From positions 107,068 through 171,067 of the forward strand of contig NZ_LAPV01000129.1 of assembly GCF_000971275.1 (NCBI RefSeq): DNA of 64,000 nucleotides, read 5' to 3'. The stretch comes from Devosia psychrophila. GTDB lineage: Bacteria; Pseudomonadota; Alphaproteobacteria; Rhizobiales; Devosiaceae. Below the pieces are notes generated by a model. The model had not been told where the DNA came from, ran no database searches, and saw only the letters and a program-made list of their open reading frames with translations. The translations under genes and the position numbers were made by a program. The first letter of the stretch is position 1, and every line of letters begins with the position of its first letter. Below, piece after piece: positions 35,000 to 44,845 of this stretch.

Positions 35000-35836
35000 T
35001 CAGTCGCTCGGCAAGGCGATACCTGTGGCCTGACGCAAGGCAATCGCACTGGCCGGGGCGTGCAGTTTGTCCTCGTGCACGAAATAGGCAAACACATCCT
35101 TGCCCGCATCGGCCCATGCATTGGTAATGTTTGCCCAATCGGCGATATCGTCTGCGCCATAGCCTTGCGCATCACCACGAGCGGGTCCCTGCAGGCGGCA
35201 ATAGGCAAAGTCGGCTGTCAATTCGCGCGCAGGGTTTTCGGCAGTGTCGGCGATGACACGGGCCACATTGTGCTCGGCCAGCAGCGCATTTACCTCGGGG
35301 TCGTCGAAGCTGGCGTTGCGCATCTCGATGGCGTGGCGAATGGGACCAACGCCGGTTATGTCAAGGAATGGCGTGGACTTCAGGCGCTCGTCCGCCTTGC
35401 CGGCCTGCGTAACATAGTCCGCGGTGGTCTTGGGCAGCATGGACAGGAAGGCACTGAGCACGCCGCGGTCATAGCTGAGGTTGGGAGGCAGCTGCCAGAC
35501 GAAGGGGCCGAGCTTGCTGCCAAGGGCCAGTGGGCCGGAGGCAAAGAAATTTGCCAGCTCGGACTCGTAGTTCTTGAGCCGCTTGATGTGGGTGACCAGT
35601 TGCGGACCCTTGATAGAGAAAACGAAGCCATCATGGCTTGCCTCGCGCGCCCATCTGGCAAAGCTTTCAGGCTTCTGGTTGGCGCGGAAAGTGGCGTTGA
35701 TTTCAATGCTGCCAAGGCGCGAACTGGCGTAGGCCAGCTCCTTCTTTTGCACGAGGCCTTCGGGAAAAAACGTGCCGCGCCAGGGTTCGAACACCCAGCC
35801 AGCGGTTCCGGTGCGTATCAATCCTTGGGTGCTCAC
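35000..35836 (-). CDS. DUF72 (YecE-like) protein
   Basis: 278 residues from GTG 35836. RTGTAGWVFEPWRGTFFP at the N-terminus, YASRL.. EINATFR, and FVWQLPPNL match the DUF72 TIM-barrel family, whose function is unknown. Some members sit near DNA repair genes. It ends 76 bp past the dsbB-like start on the same strand. Confidence 0.9.
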   Translation of the reverse strand: MSTQGLIRTGTAGWVFEPWRGTFFPEGLVQKKELAYASSRLGSIEINATFRANQKPESFARWAREASHDGFVFSIKGPQLVTHIKRLKNYESELANFFASGPLALGSKLGPFVWQLPPNLSYDRGVLSAFLSMLPKTTADYVTQAGKADERLKSTPFLDITGVGPIRHAIEMRNASFDDPEVNALLAEHNVARVIADTAENPARELTADFAYCRLQGPARGDAQGYGADDIADWANITNAWADAGKDVFAYFVHEDKLHAPASAIALRQATGIALPSD

Positions 35837-35860
35837 AAAACCACTCCCTCGGCGGCTGGG

Positions 35861-36151
35861 CTACAAAAGGAAAAATCGCGCGGGCTTCTTGAGCGTCCGG
35901 CCGATAATGCCTTTGGCTTCCAGATCCAGCTGAACCCCTTTTCGCCACCACCCGGCCGCAGCGCCGTCCGGAAAGTGCACCTGTGACAGGATGGGCTCGA
36001 TCAGGGCACGAATTTCAGCGTCGGTCAGGCCAGGCCTTCCGGTCGGAAGCACGGCCAGATAGGCCTCACGCATTGCAGCAAACTTGTTCGCATCCACCCG
36101 CGTCACCTCACCCGGCGTGAGCACGCTTTCCATTTCGTAGACGCGGGACAT
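35861..36151 (-). CDS. Small conserved hypothetical (DUF6958-like)
   Basis: 96 residues. RVDANKFAAMREAYLAVLP and GLTDAEIRALIEPIL precede GWWRKGVQLDLEAKGIIGR, a layout I associate with DUF6958; the name is from memory and not certain. It looks like a small winged-helix protein with a conserved tryptophan pair. It starts the DUF72 transcript, 24 bp upstream. Confidence 0.65.
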   Translation of the reverse strand: MSRVYEMESVLTPGEVTRVDANKFAAMREAYLAVLPTGRPGLTDAEIRALIEPILSQVHFPDGAAAGWWRKGVQLDLEAKGIIGRTLKKPARFFLL

Positions 36152-36231
36152 TGACCTATCTCCAAGATTTCCGGCTGTTGTACACCAGCTTGGCCACTTA
36201 GCATATCAGTCTGGTCTACCTAGAAAATGCG

Positions 36232-36267
36232 AAGGTCGGGCAGTGGAATATCCAAGGGCCCGACCTT
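36232..36267. repeat. Hairpin of uncertain role
   Basis: Perfect 10-bp arms AAGGTCGGGC (36232-36241) and GCCCGACCTT (36258-36267) with a 16-base loop. Short T-runs on both sides make a bidirectional terminator plausible. Apart from this and the next hairpin, the 310-bp stretch 36152-36463 shows nothing coding. Confidence 0.5.
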
Positions 36268-36391
36268 TGATGTAGTCACCTCAAACCTTCTATCCAACGG
36301 GGCCAAAAGCTCTTTTTTACAGACGGTTGAAATGTATCTTACTACCCCAAAAGGTCCGCCGCCCAGGTCGCAGCTCTAACGCAAACAAAAA

Positions 36392-36415
36392 GGACCACGC
36401 GATCCCGCGTGGTCC
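36392..36415 (-). terminator. Terminator of the decayed tniQ region
   Basis: GGACCACGCG pairs with CGCGTGGTCC across an ATCC loop; read on the minus strand it is followed by TTTTTGTTTG. It stands about 50 bp after the last stop codon of the degraded minus-strand frame, so it is probably the original terminator of that gene. Confidence 0.7.
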
Positions 36416-36463
36416 TCTGATATGTCATGGCGGCTTCAGCTACAGTATACAGCGCCCCAAATT

Positions 36464-37582
36464 TTACGAGTCGAGTGGCAAGCCTCGGAGGCTTTCTACT
36501 TCGGACCTGCGATAGAAGATGGAGGTGGTCCCACTAAGTTTGGTGCCAGGGATGCTAATTGCGGCCGTCAGTCCCATGCGGAAAGCGTTCGCACGTTACG
36601 ATCTAAAACCAGCAAGCGTCTTGCCCCTCTAATCGATAAGTACGGATCGCCAAAAGCTTCGACTGCTACGCGATCGAAAATCAAAAAGGGCTTTGTCTGC
36701 CAGGGCAGATCCGGCCGAGCAGCATCTCCCCCTCTGCATGAGTTAGAATTCGAAACAAAATATAGAATACCTTTTCAATCAGCTCGCAACATTGGGTATC
36801 ACGCAACCGGTACTTGGCGAGATGTTCTGGCAGACGGGGTAAGACGCTGCGAGCTCTTTGGCGGACTCGCACCCCTTCGCGTGGCTCAATCAATAATTGT
36901 TCGAATTGTGCAGCGCCGTGACCCAGGAGGTCAAAACCCGCTGCACGTCGATCCTTTCCAGCGATGACGCCGACATGCGGGCGCTGCCGCATCAGATCGT
37001 GGCCCGCGGAGTGGCAAATTTGGGTCACCGCTTCCAGCGAGATTTTGTCCAATAAGGCAGACTCCTTGGCAGCAATTATCCCGAGCCTCGAAAGCACGTA
37101 GCGCTGGAAGTCGTCGATCTTCGTGTACACAGGCTGGATGCTGTGCAGCTCGTCGAGTAGCAGGCTGGTCTGGTAGCCCGGGTCCAACCTCGGCACGTCG
37201 AGCTGAGGACCCCTAAGCGAGATTAGAGCGACGCCATGATCGAGACAAACGTCGACGACGGCGGCAGTCCATTCGGCTCGACCGGTAACCACTTGATCAA
37301 GCGCGGTTCCCGGCCATGCGGCTATTGAGCCCATCGCACAGCGCGGACAAATCCGTATTACGGAGCGCGGGTTGACCTTCGTTTCTAGCATCGTACCGTT
37401 GAGGACCATCAGATGCCGATTGATGCGTCTTGGCGTCCAACGGATGAGTTTATCGCCGTCGGCGCCGTCATACCTGCGAAATGGCGCACAGCTTCGGGAT
37501 CTCCGTGCTGGATAGCACGAAGGTTGAGACCGTAGTCTCTGCAGAATTCTTTTGGTGTCCGGCAACCGAAGAACGCGGTCAC
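36464..37582 (-). pseudogene. TniQ-family transposition protein, frameshifted remnant
   Basis: Read in successive frames on the minus strand. From 37582: VTAFFGCRTPKEFCRDYG, then HGDPEAVRHFAG, typical of TniQ N-termini. The frame shifts near 37472 and continues with IRWTPRRINRHL, then RICPRCA and CLDHGVALI, which form the TniQ zinc ribbon, and later FQRYVLSRLG and RRAAGFDLLGHG. After about 36830 the signal changes frame again: FLIFDRVAVEAFGDPYLS and FYRRSEVESLRGL, ending at TAA 36464-36466. TniQ proteins guide target choice in Tn7/Tn5053-like transposons. Assigning the last segment to TniQ is inference. No tniA/tniB or tnsABC is in the window. Confidence 0.7.
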
Positions 37583-37906
37583 CCTGCCGCTCCAGCTTCC
37601 GGCTCGAGGTCAGCTGATGCAGGTACCCATAGACGTAGTGCTTGAGCATCGTGCCCGGCGCGTAGCCGGGTCTGCTGGTCGATGCGGGCTGGACGCGGGC
37701 GAAGCCGAGTTCGGCCAGATCCAGTTCATCGGCAAAGGCATCGATGATGCGAACTGGGTTATCCGCTTCCACATTGTCTTCGAGACACGCCGGCAGAAAG
37801 CTCGCCTGCTGTCGGTCAGCAACTTCAACGAAACGTCCCATCTGGCACGTCCGAAGCAGTGCCACATCATAGCATAATCAGGAGTTTTCACACAGCCTCC
37901 ACCCCA
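37583..37906 (-). mobile_element. IS1182-type transposase, 5' fragment with inverted-repeat end
   Basis: About 90 codons: MGRFVEVADRQQASFLP, NPVRIIDAFADELDLAELGF, then RPGYAPGTMLKHYVYGYLHQ, SSRKLER, the DUF772 N-terminal domain of IS1182/IS5-like transposases. It stops at about 37585, where tniQ sequence begins in another frame. On the right, GGGTGGAGGCTGTGTGAAAA (read on the minus strand, about 37883-37904) looks like the IS1182 terminal repeat. The catalytic domain is missing. Confidence 0.75.
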
Positions 37907-38087
37907 TTGACGACCCCTAGGCAAAGGCCGGCGCAGGGCAGGTAGGGCCGGCAGCGGGTTGGCTGCTTTGGCTGTACGTAGAAATGATAGTGGACCTTCT
38001 CTTCAGGAGTCACCCATCAAAACCCAGATTGCGTTACATGATCCTTCGCCGCCCTACGGCAGTGGCGTGCAGTTTCGCCTTTCAGCA

Positions 38088-39860
38088 CTAGATGGCCGGT
38101 TCCGCGACGAGATGACCGGCACCGACATCGCGATAGACCGCTGGTTGGGGTTCATAACGAACCGAGTGCACTGAGCTAGGCAACTCGCCCCCGAATGGCA
38201 CGTAGCCGCGGCGGTGACGCAACGGGTCGGGAACGGGGACTGCCGCCATCAGCTTGCGGGTATAATCGTGCTGCGGGTTTTCGAAGATTTGCGCGCGCGT
38301 GCCAATTTCAACGAAGCGCCCCATATACATCACCGCCACCCGATGGCTGATCTGCTCGACCACGGCCATATCATGCGAGATGAAAAGATAGGCGATCCCC
38401 GTTTCGTTCTGGATGTCCTGCATGAGTTCTAGGACCTGTGCCTGGATCGTGACATCGAGGGCCGAAACGCTTTCGTCGGCGACGATGACTTTGGGTGAAA
38501 GTGACAGGGCACGCGCAATGCAAATGCGTTGGCGCTGGCCGCCGGAGAATTCGTGCGGATAGCGGGATGCTGCTTCCGCGGGCAAACCGACGCGCCGGAA
38601 CAGGTATTCGACACGGTCAGTCAACTCGCTCCCTTTGGCGAGACGGTGGATTTTCAGGGGCTCTGCGACGAGTTCACCCACCCGCATGCGTGGATCGAGT
38701 GAGGCATACGGATCTTGGAAGATCATCTGGATATCGCGGCGGATCGGCTTCATCTGGTCGGGCCGCAGGCCCGCGATGTGAGTGCCGTTGACGCTGATGT
38801 CGCCGGTATAGGGCACCAGATTAAGCAGCGCCCGGCCAGTCGTGGACTTGCCGCAGCCGCTTTCGCCCACCAAAGCCAGCGTCTCGCCCGCATGAAGGCG
38901 GAACGAAATGCCCTCGACCGCATGCACGCGTTGATTGACCTGGCGCAGCAAGCCGCCGCGCAGGTCAAAACGCACGGTCAGATTGTCGACAGCGACGACC
39001 TCCCTGGCACTGTTCGGCGGTTGATTGGCGCGCCTCGGCAAGCTGGTGCCAGCCATGGCGCCGAGGCGCGGAACGGCCGCGAGCAGCGCCTTTGTGTATG
39101 CCTCGCGAGGGGCATTGAAAATGTTGCCCGCCGTTCCTGTCTCGACTTGGCGGCCGTCTTTCATTACCAGCACATGGTCGGCCATTTCCGCAACCACGCC
39201 CATGTCGTGGGTAATCATGATGACCGCGGTACCGGTCTCCTGCTGCAGCAGGCGGATGAGACTTAGAATCTGCGCCTGAACGGTGACGTCGAGCGCCGTG
39301 GTCGGCTCGTCGGCGATCAGGATATCCGGCTTTTGGCTCAGAGCGATGGCGATCATCACGCGCTGCCGCATGCCGCCAGAGAGCTCGTGCGGATACTGCG
39401 TCAACCGCCGCGCTGCCTCCGGGATCTGCACCTGATCGAGCAGGTGAAGCGCCCGGGCCCTTACTTCAGTTGCGGACAGCGTGGCGTTTGCCGTGATCGC
39501 CTCGAATAGTTGGCGGCCGATGGTCAAGACCGGGTTGAGCGACGTCATCGGCTCCTGGAAGATCATGCCAATCTCGCGACCGCGAATGAGGCGCATTGCA
39601 TCCGGAGCCAGACCGAACAGGTCGCGCCCTTTGTACAAGGCAGATCCGGAAGCGACGCGCGCCATGGGCTGAGGCAGCAGGCCCATGAGCGAGAGCGCGG
39701 TCATGGATTTGCCCGAGCCCGATTCCCCGGCAATGCAGAGAGTCTTGCCGCGCTCGAGCGTGAAGCTAAGCCCGTCTACTACGCGCCGCGGTGCAGAGGA
39801 GGACGCGACCTCGGTGACGAGGCCGCGCAGTTCGAACAGTGTGGCAGCTTCGGCAATCAC
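38088..39860 (-). CDS. Dipeptide/oligopeptide-type ABC transporter, double ATPase (DppD-DppF fusion)
   Basis: 590 residues from GTG 39860, overlapping the amidase stop (GTGA). Two complete ABC domains: Walker A GESGSGKS and LSGGMRQRV with ADEPTTALD in the first, GESGCGKST and FSGGQRQRI with ADESVSALD in the second. Both linkers carry the oligopeptide-type C-terminal region. It powers the DppBC permeases encoded upstream in the same operon. The frame is open further upstream, antisense-free but overlapping fmdA, and is rejected. About 220 bp of non-coding sequence follow towards the IS1182 end. Confidence 0.93.
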   Translation of the reverse strand: MIAEAATLFELRGLVTEVASSSAPRRVVDGLSFTLERGKTLCIAGESGSGKSMTALSLMGLLPQPMARVASGSALYKGRDLFGLAPDAMRLIRGREIGMIFQEPMTSLNPVLTIGRQLFEAITANATLSATEVRARALHLLDQVQIPEAARRLTQYPHELSGGMRQRVMIAIALSQKPDILIADEPTTALDVTVQAQILSLIRLLQQETGTAVIMITHDMGVVAEMADHVLVMKDGRQVETGTAGNIFNAPREAYTKALLAAVPRLGAMAGTSLPRRANQPPNSAREVVAVDNLTVRFDLRGGLLRQVNQRVHAVEGISFRLHAGETLALVGESGCGKSTTGRALLNLVPYTGDISVNGTHIAGLRPDQMKPIRRDIQMIFQDPYASLDPRMRVGELVAEPLKIHRLAKGSELTDRVEYLFRRVGLPAEAASRYPHEFSGGQRQRICIARALSLSPKVIVADESVSALDVTIQAQVLELMQDIQNETGIAYLFISHDMAVVEQISHRVAVMYMGRFVEIGTRAQIFENPQHDYTRKLMAAVPVPDPLRHRRGYVPFGGELPSSVHSVRYEPQPAVYRDVGAGHLVAEPAI

Positions 39861-40801
39861 TCGAATACGATCCTTGGGAAGTAGAAGCTCACCACCCAGT
39901 TGGGCATATCGACGATTTCGGAAATCCTGAGATCGCCGCATACCGAGCAAAGCATGTAGGCCTCCTCGGCAGAAAGGCCGTATTGGCTGCCTAGCAAGTC
40001 GATCATGCCGGAAACCGCGTCGCGCGCGCCCGACATCAAGTCGGACCCGATGCCGGTTGTAACCTCGTAGCCCTTGGCATCGAGATGGCTGGTCACCGGC
40101 CCGGACGTGGTGAAGCGCGGCATGGCAAGGTTGGCGCCCTTTACCAGCTCGAACTTGAGCGCCACGTTCATCTGGCTCTCCATGGCGGTTCCGCAAACTT
40201 CGCCATCGCCTTGCGCCGCATGCGTGTCGCCCACCGAGAACAGCGCGCCCTCGACTTCGACCGGCAGGTAAAGCACCGTGCCCGTGGTGAGATCGCGGAT
40301 ATCGAGATTGCCGCCCACCCGGCGCGGCGGTACCTGGGAGTGGTTCCCGGGTGCCGCCGGAGCCACACCCATTTCACCGCAGAACGGCTTCAACGGCACC
40401 TTGCCGTTCTTGGAGAAGGCAGCCGGCGTCATGCTGACCTTGTCATAGCTCCACAGCGTCAGCGCCGGATCCTTGAACTGGTCCGCCAGCAATCCAAAAC
40501 CGGGAATATTGGCGGTCCAGCCAAAGCCGGAGGGCTCGAAGCCCTCCATAGTGATTTTTAGCGCGTCCCCGGGCTGGGCCCCATCGATATAGATGGGGCC
40601 TGTGACCGGATTAACCTTGGAAAAATCGAGCGTCGAGACGTCGGCCACGGTGCTGCCGGGCGTGAAGTGTCCGGCGCCGCTGTCGAGACATTCGAAGTAA
40701 ACCGATGATCCCGGTGCGATCCTCTCGACGGGCAGGATCGAATGATCCCACCCGAAGTGATGGTTTACCCGGTGTATGGTGTAGTCGCAGTTACTGCACA
40801 T
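39857..40801 (-). CDS. fmdA: Acetamidase/formamidase
   Basis: 314 residues from ATG 40801, overlapping the binding-protein stop by 11 bases. FmdA/AmdA family, metal-dependent hydrolysis of short-chain amides to the acid and ammonia. Seen: [47 protein letters not shown] and [15 protein letters not shown], the family metal and substrate blocks. No signal peptide, so cytoplasmic. It is the catalytic core of the amide operon. Confidence 0.92.
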   Translation of the reverse strand: MCSNCDYTIHRVNHHFGWDHSILPVERIAPGSSVYFECLDSGAGHFTPGSTVADVSTLDFSKVNPVTGPIYIDGAQPGDALKITMEGFEPSGFGWTANIPGFGLLADQFKDPALTLWSYDKVSMTPAAFSKNGKVPLKPFCGEMGVAPAAPGNHSQVPPRRVGGNLDIRDLTTGTVLYLPVEVEGALFSVGDTHAAQGDGEVCGTAMESQMNVALKFELVKGANLAMPRFTTSGPVTSHLDAKGYEVTTGIGSDLMSGARDAVSGMIDLLGSQYGLSAEEAYMLCSVCGDLRISEIVDMPNWVVSFYFPRIVFE

Positions 40802-42407
40802 TTTTATCAAACACATAGTCGTAGTTGACGGGAATGTGGACGGGATCGACGAAGATGGCGTCCGGGCCACCCAGGCGAGCCGACTTCATGGTGAAGCGCT
40901 GTTCGTTGAACACCGGCACCCAAGGTGCGTCGGCCATCACGCCCATGTAGACGTCGCTCCACGCCTTATAGCGATCGGCCTGCTTTGCGGGGTCGATCAT
41001 CGAGTCAGCGGCAGTCGCCATGGCGTCGAGGTCTTCGTTGCAGTATTTCGACCAGTTCCAGCCGCCGTCTGCAGCGCCGGAGCAACCGAGGATTGGACCG
41101 TAGAAGTTGGATGGATCCGGGAAGTCGGCGATCCACGCCATGCCGCCCGACCAGATCATCGGTGCAGTGCCCGCGCCGCCCGCCTCGATGACGTTAGCCT
41201 GTGCCAGAGAGAGGAGTTCGACAGTGATGCCGATTGCTGCCAGATCCTGTTGGATAGCCTGGGCGATACGTGGATTGGGATCGACGTTGTAGACGTAGAG
41301 TTCCGTCGTGAAACCCTCGGACAAGCCAGCCTGCGCCAGCAGAGCCTTGGCGCCTTCGACATCGTATGGGATACCCTCGTAGCCTTCGGTGTAGCCAGGC
41401 ATGGTGGGGGGCAGTGGCTGGTTGGCAATCACGGCGCGATTGTTGATGATCCGGACAATGCGCTCCTTGTTGATGGCCATGTTGATGGCCTTACGTACGT
41501 CCAGATTGTCGAACGGCGGAATGGTCACGTTCAGCGTGATATAGCCGGTCTGAAGCTGGCCACCCTCGATGATCATGTCCGCATAATCCGGGTTGTCCTT
41601 GACCTCGAGGAACTGCGCGGGGGGAATGCCATCGCCCAGCACGTCGACTTCACCGTTTTGCAGTCGCAGCAGTGCCACCGTCGGCTCTTGGCCGATCTCG
41701 AAAACGATCTCGTCCATCTTGGGGACGCCGGCTTTCCAGTAGTCGGCGTTGCGAGCGAAGACGAGCCGCTGACCAAGGGTCCATTCGGCAAGCGAATAGG
41801 CGCCGGTGCCGACCGGGTGCTTGCCGAAATCGGCGCCGAACTCGTCCACCACTTCCTTTGGCACGATCGAAGAGAAGTTGAGCGCTACGACATGGAGGAA
41901 CGTGGCGTCAGGGCGGGTCAGCTTGATCTCGACCGTCAGCGGATCAACCGCGGTAACGCCAGACAGGCCCTTTGCCGAGCCGTCCGATGCTGCGTCGAAC
42001 CCTTCTATCGAGACAAAAAAACCGGCGCCCGGACTCTGCGTTGCAGGATCGGTAACACGGTCGAGCGAGTATTTGACGTCCTCGGCGGTCATTTCGCGAC
42101 CGTTGTGGAATTTAATGCCCTGGCGCAGCTTGAACGTATAGGTCAGGCCGTCGTCTGAAATGGTGTAGCTTTCGGCCAGGTCGGTGGTGAGGGTCGAGGT
42201 GCCCGGTTCGTAGTCCATCAAGCTGTCGAACAGCGACTTGATCATCGACCAGTTCTGCCAATCGTAGCCGATGGCAGGATCGAGCGTGGCGACATCGTCC
42301 TTGTAGGTGACGATCATCGAGCCACCCTGCTTTTCGGCCTGGGCAAAAACCGGGGATGCCATAGTCATGACGGCCAGGGCTATTCCGGATAACAGCAATC
42401 TACGCAT
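40791..42407 (-). CDS. Oligopeptide-type ABC transporter substrate-binding protein
   Basis: 538 residues, SBP_bac_5 family, with a Sec signal peptide (MRRLLLSGIALAVMTMASPVFAQA, cleavage after about residue 23). YTFKLRQGIKFHNG and GTGAYSL motifs are typical of DppA/OppA. In this operon the ligand may be a small amide or amide-containing peptide rather than a general dipeptide. It starts 26 bp after dppB. Confidence 0.93.
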   Translation of the reverse strand: MRRLLLSGIALAVMTMASPVFAQAEKQGGSMIVTYKDDVATLDPAIGYDWQNWSMIKSLFDSLMDYEPGTSTLTTDLAESYTISDDGLTYTFKLRQGIKFHNGREMTAEDVKYSLDRVTDPATQSPGAGFFVSIEGFDAASDGSAKGLSGVTAVDPLTVEIKLTRPDATFLHVVALNFSSIVPKEVVDEFGADFGKHPVGTGAYSLAEWTLGQRLVFARNADYWKAGVPKMDEIVFEIGQEPTVALLRLQNGEVDVLGDGIPPAQFLEVKDNPDYADMIIEGGQLQTGYITLNVTIPPFDNLDVRKAINMAINKERIVRIINNRAVIANQPLPPTMPGYTEGYEGIPYDVEGAKALLAQAGLSEGFTTELYVYNVDPNPRIAQAIQQDLAAIGITVELLSLAQANVIEAGGAGTAPMIWSGGMAWIADFPDPSNFYGPILGCSGAADGGWNWSKYCNEDLDAMATAADSMIDPAKQADRYKAWSDVYMGVMADAPWVPVFNEQRFTMKSARLGGPDAIFVDPVHIPVNYDYVFDKNVQ

Positions 42408-42433
42408 GCTTGGTCTCTCCTTGGTTGGTGTGG

Positions 42434-43354
42434 TCAGCGCAACTTGATGCGCGGATCGATGAGCGGGGCGACGAGGTCGGCAACGAGGTTGCCGATAACG
42501 ATGGCGCAGGCCGACACCAGCGTGACGCCCATGATGATGGGAATGTCGACGCGCTGGATCGCCTGCCAGGCAAGCTGGCCGATACCCGGCCAGCCGAAGA
42601 CGCTTTCGACCACGACTATCCCGCTCATGAACATGCCGATGTCGATGCCGATCATCGCAACGATGGGCAGGATGGCGTTGGGGATGGCGTGTCGGAACAG
42701 CACGATGCGACCGCGCAGGCCCTTCGATTGAGCGGTGCGGATGTAATCCTGCCGCAGCACCTCGATCATGGTCGAGCGCATCATCCGCGCATACCAGCCG
42801 GCGCCGAGCAGTCCCAGCGTCAGCGAGGGCAGCACCAGATGAGCGAAGGTACCGTAGCCGCCAATGGGGAACCAGCCGAGCTTTACGGCAAAGACGTAGA
42901 GCAGCAGGATGGCTATGACGAACTGCGGCGCCGATACGCTGATAAACGAAAACACCATCAGCAGGTTGTCTACCCACCCGCCCCGTCGCACCGCAGCCAC
43001 GACACCCATGGTCAGGCCAATGGTCAGCTCGCAGGCAATCGCGCCGACCATAAGCAGCAGGCTCGCTGGCAAACGCGCCGCGATCAGCTCGGAGACTTCG
43101 CTTTTCTGCAGGTAAGAACGGCCCAGATTACCGGACAGGAGATTGCTGAGATAACGCCAATACTGCTCCCAGAGCGGCAGGTCGAGACCGAGTTGGCGAC
43201 GGATGTTTTCGACTGTTTCAGCCGTAGCACTGCGCCCGGCGATCTGTCGAACCGGGTCAGCCGGCAAAAGGTAAAGCAGAACAAAGGTCACCACACTGAT
43301 GCCGAGGAGGATCAGCGCCGCCTGGCCCAGCCGACGGGCGAGATAGCCGATCAT
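42434..43354 (-). CDS. ABC transporter permease, DppB type
   Basis: 306 residues from ATG 43354, overlapping dppC as ATGA. Six helices with the long periplasmic loop after helix one (PADPVRQIAGRSATAE), characteristic of DppB/OppB. The EAA coupling loop reads DYIRTAQSKGLRGRIVLFRHAIPNAI. Partner of DppC and the double ATPase. Confidence 0.94.
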   Translation of the reverse strand: MIGYLARRLGQAALILLGISVVTFVLLYLLPADPVRQIAGRSATAETVENIRRQLGLDLPLWEQYWRYLSNLLSGNLGRSYLQKSEVSELIAARLPASLLLMVGAIACELTIGLTMGVVAAVRRGGWVDNLLMVFSFISVSAPQFVIAILLLYVFAVKLGWFPIGGYGTFAHLVLPSLTLGLLGAGWYARMMRSTMIEVLRQDYIRTAQSKGLRGRIVLFRHAIPNAILPIVAMIGIDIGMFMSGIVVVESVFGWPGIGQLAWQAIQRVDIPIIMGVTLVSACAIVIGNLVADLVAPLIDPRIKLR

Positions 43355-44262
43355 GCCGCCCTCCCTTGCTGGGTCGGATCGAGAATGTCGCGCAGTGCGT
43401 CCCCAAGAACGTTGAAAGCCAGCGATAGCAACAGGATGGCCGCGCCGGGAATGAACACCAGCCAGGGTGCTGTCGCGAAATAGGTCTGGTTCTCGAAGAT
43501 GATGTTGCCCCAACTCGGCGTCGGCGGCCTGACGCCAATGCCGAGAAAACTCAGTGTCGCCTCTAGCAGTACGGTGGTGGAGATGCCCAGCGTGGCCCAC
43601 ACGATGATGGTCGAAACCAGATGCGGCAGGATATGGCGCCACAGGATCAGCATGGACCCGGCGCCCAGCGAGCGCTCGGCCTCGATAAATTCGCGCTCCG
43701 ACAGGGACCGCGTTTCAGTATAGAGCACGCGGGCGATCTGCACCCAGTTCACCATGGCAATCACGAGCGCCACGATCCACAGGCTGGGGCGGAATATGGC
43801 GGCAAGGACGATGGCCAGCAGCAGCGCCGGGAAGCTCATCATCAGGTCGGTGAAGCGCATCAGCACGGCGCCCACAATGCCGCGGAAATAGCCGGCCGTG
43901 ATACCGACAAGCGATCCAATGATCACTGCAAGGCCGTTGGCGACGACGCCGATGATCAGTGAAGTTTGCGCCCCGACGATCAGCCGGCTCAACAAGTCAC
44001 GGCCAAGCAGGTCCGTGCCGAACCAGAACTGCCCATTGGGCCCAAGCGGCGCGCCTTCGAGCGTCAGGCCCTCGAAATACTGCTCGTTCGGGTCATGCGG
44101 TGTCAGCACCGGCGCAAACAGGGCGGCCAGCACTACCACCGCGATGATGATGATCCCGACCACTGCCATAGGTCGATGGAGCAGGCGCCCGAAGACAGAT
44201 TGCGCCCGGATCGGTCGTGTAGGGCCGCTGGGCTCGCCCAGTTCAGGAACGATGATGGACAT
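43351..44262 (-). CDS. ABC transporter permease, DppC type
   Basis: 303 residues. One helix near residue 35, then FGTDLLGRDLLSRLIVGAQTSL marks the DppC/OppC form, followed by five helices and the EAA loop EFIEAERSLGAGSMLILWRHILPHL. The start overlaps the end of amiR by 20 bases and its stop overlaps dppB as ATGA. Confidence 0.94.
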   Translation of the reverse strand: MSIIVPELGEPSGPTRPIRAQSVFGRLLHRPMAVVGIIIIAVVVLAALFAPVLTPHDPNEQYFEGLTLEGAPLGPNGQFWFGTDLLGRDLLSRLIVGAQTSLIIGVVANGLAVIIGSLVGITAGYFRGIVGAVLMRFTDLMMSFPALLLAIVLAAIFRPSLWIVALVIAMVNWVQIARVLYTETRSLSEREFIEAERSLGAGSMLILWRHILPHLVSTIIVWATLGISTTVLLEATLSFLGIGVRPPTPSWGNIIFENQTYFATAPWLVFIPGAAILLLSLAFNVLGDALRDILDPTQQGRAA

Positions 44263-44845
44263 GGCCCGCCCTCAGTTCGTCCACGATCTGCTCGGCCATG
44301 GCTTCGATAGTCAGTCGCGCCGTCATTGCCTCGCGGCGGAGCTGAGCGTAGGCCGCCTCAGCCGGCATGTTGCCTTGCAGCATCAGGCAGGCCGTCGCTT
44401 CGGCAATAGCTTCGCGCTGCTCAAGCCGAGCCCTCAGTGCATCCAGTTCGCTATGCATGGCTGCCCGTCTGGCGAACGACTCCGAGGCAATAACCAGCGC
44501 CGTAAACACCCCACCACTGCCAACTGGTTTCAGCAGATGCGCGTCAGCTCCCAAGCTTATCGCCCAAGCCAGGCGACCGGGTGCCTCAGAGCCGATAAGC
44601 GCAATGGCCGGCAATGGAGCTTGTCCGTGCTCCCATGGAAACTGCTCATCATGGCCCAAATCCACATCGAAAAAAATCAGGTCAGCGCTGCCCGCAGCGC
44701 TGGCCGAAATCGTAGGCCAGCAGGTGTCGCAAAAGATGCCCAGCTGTGCCAATTGCCTTGTTATGGCGTCCACCACGGGATGGGGGCGATGCAGGATCAA
44801 TGCCTTTTTGCCGTCGAAATTGGGCGTGTAGGCGGGCCGGGTCAT
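44243..44845 (-). CDS. amiR: AmiR-like ANTAR-domain antitermination regulator
   Basis: 200 residues from ATG 44845. An N-terminal pseudo-receiver (KKALILHRPHPVVDAITRQL... LIFFDVDLG) and coiled-coil lead to a C-terminal ANTAR domain with EAIAEATACLMLQGNMPAEAAYAQLRREAM. AmiR proteins bind nascent RNA and prevent termination in the amidase leader. ATGA coupling to the upstream amiC-like gene is the same arrangement as in Pseudomonas aeruginosa amiC-amiR. Confidence 0.9.
   Translation of the reverse strand: MTRPAYTPNFDGKKALILHRPHPVVDAITRQLAQLGIFCDTCWPTISASAAGSADLIFFDVDLGHDEQFPWEHGQAPLPAIALIGSEAPGRLAWAISLGADAHLLKPVGSGGVFTALVIASESFARRAAMHSELDALRARLEQREAIAEATACLMLQGNMPAEAAYAQLRREAMTARLTIEAMAEQIVDELRAGHVHHRS

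Noticed and set aside
36681..37865. Single intact 394-residue protein
   Set aside because: The N-terminal quarter is IS1182 transposase and the rest is TniQ in mixed frames; it is a fusion of relics, not one gene.
37959..38174. Small plus-strand frame between the IS1182 end and the double-ATPase gene
   Set aside because: It overlaps the conserved C-terminus of the ATPase on the other strand and has no ribosome site or family match.
40836..42158. Plus-strand open frame of 440 codons antisense to the oligopeptide-binding protein
   Set aside because: Low-complexity Asp/Val/Arg-rich translation without motifs; the opposite strand has a signal peptide and SBP_bac_5 features.
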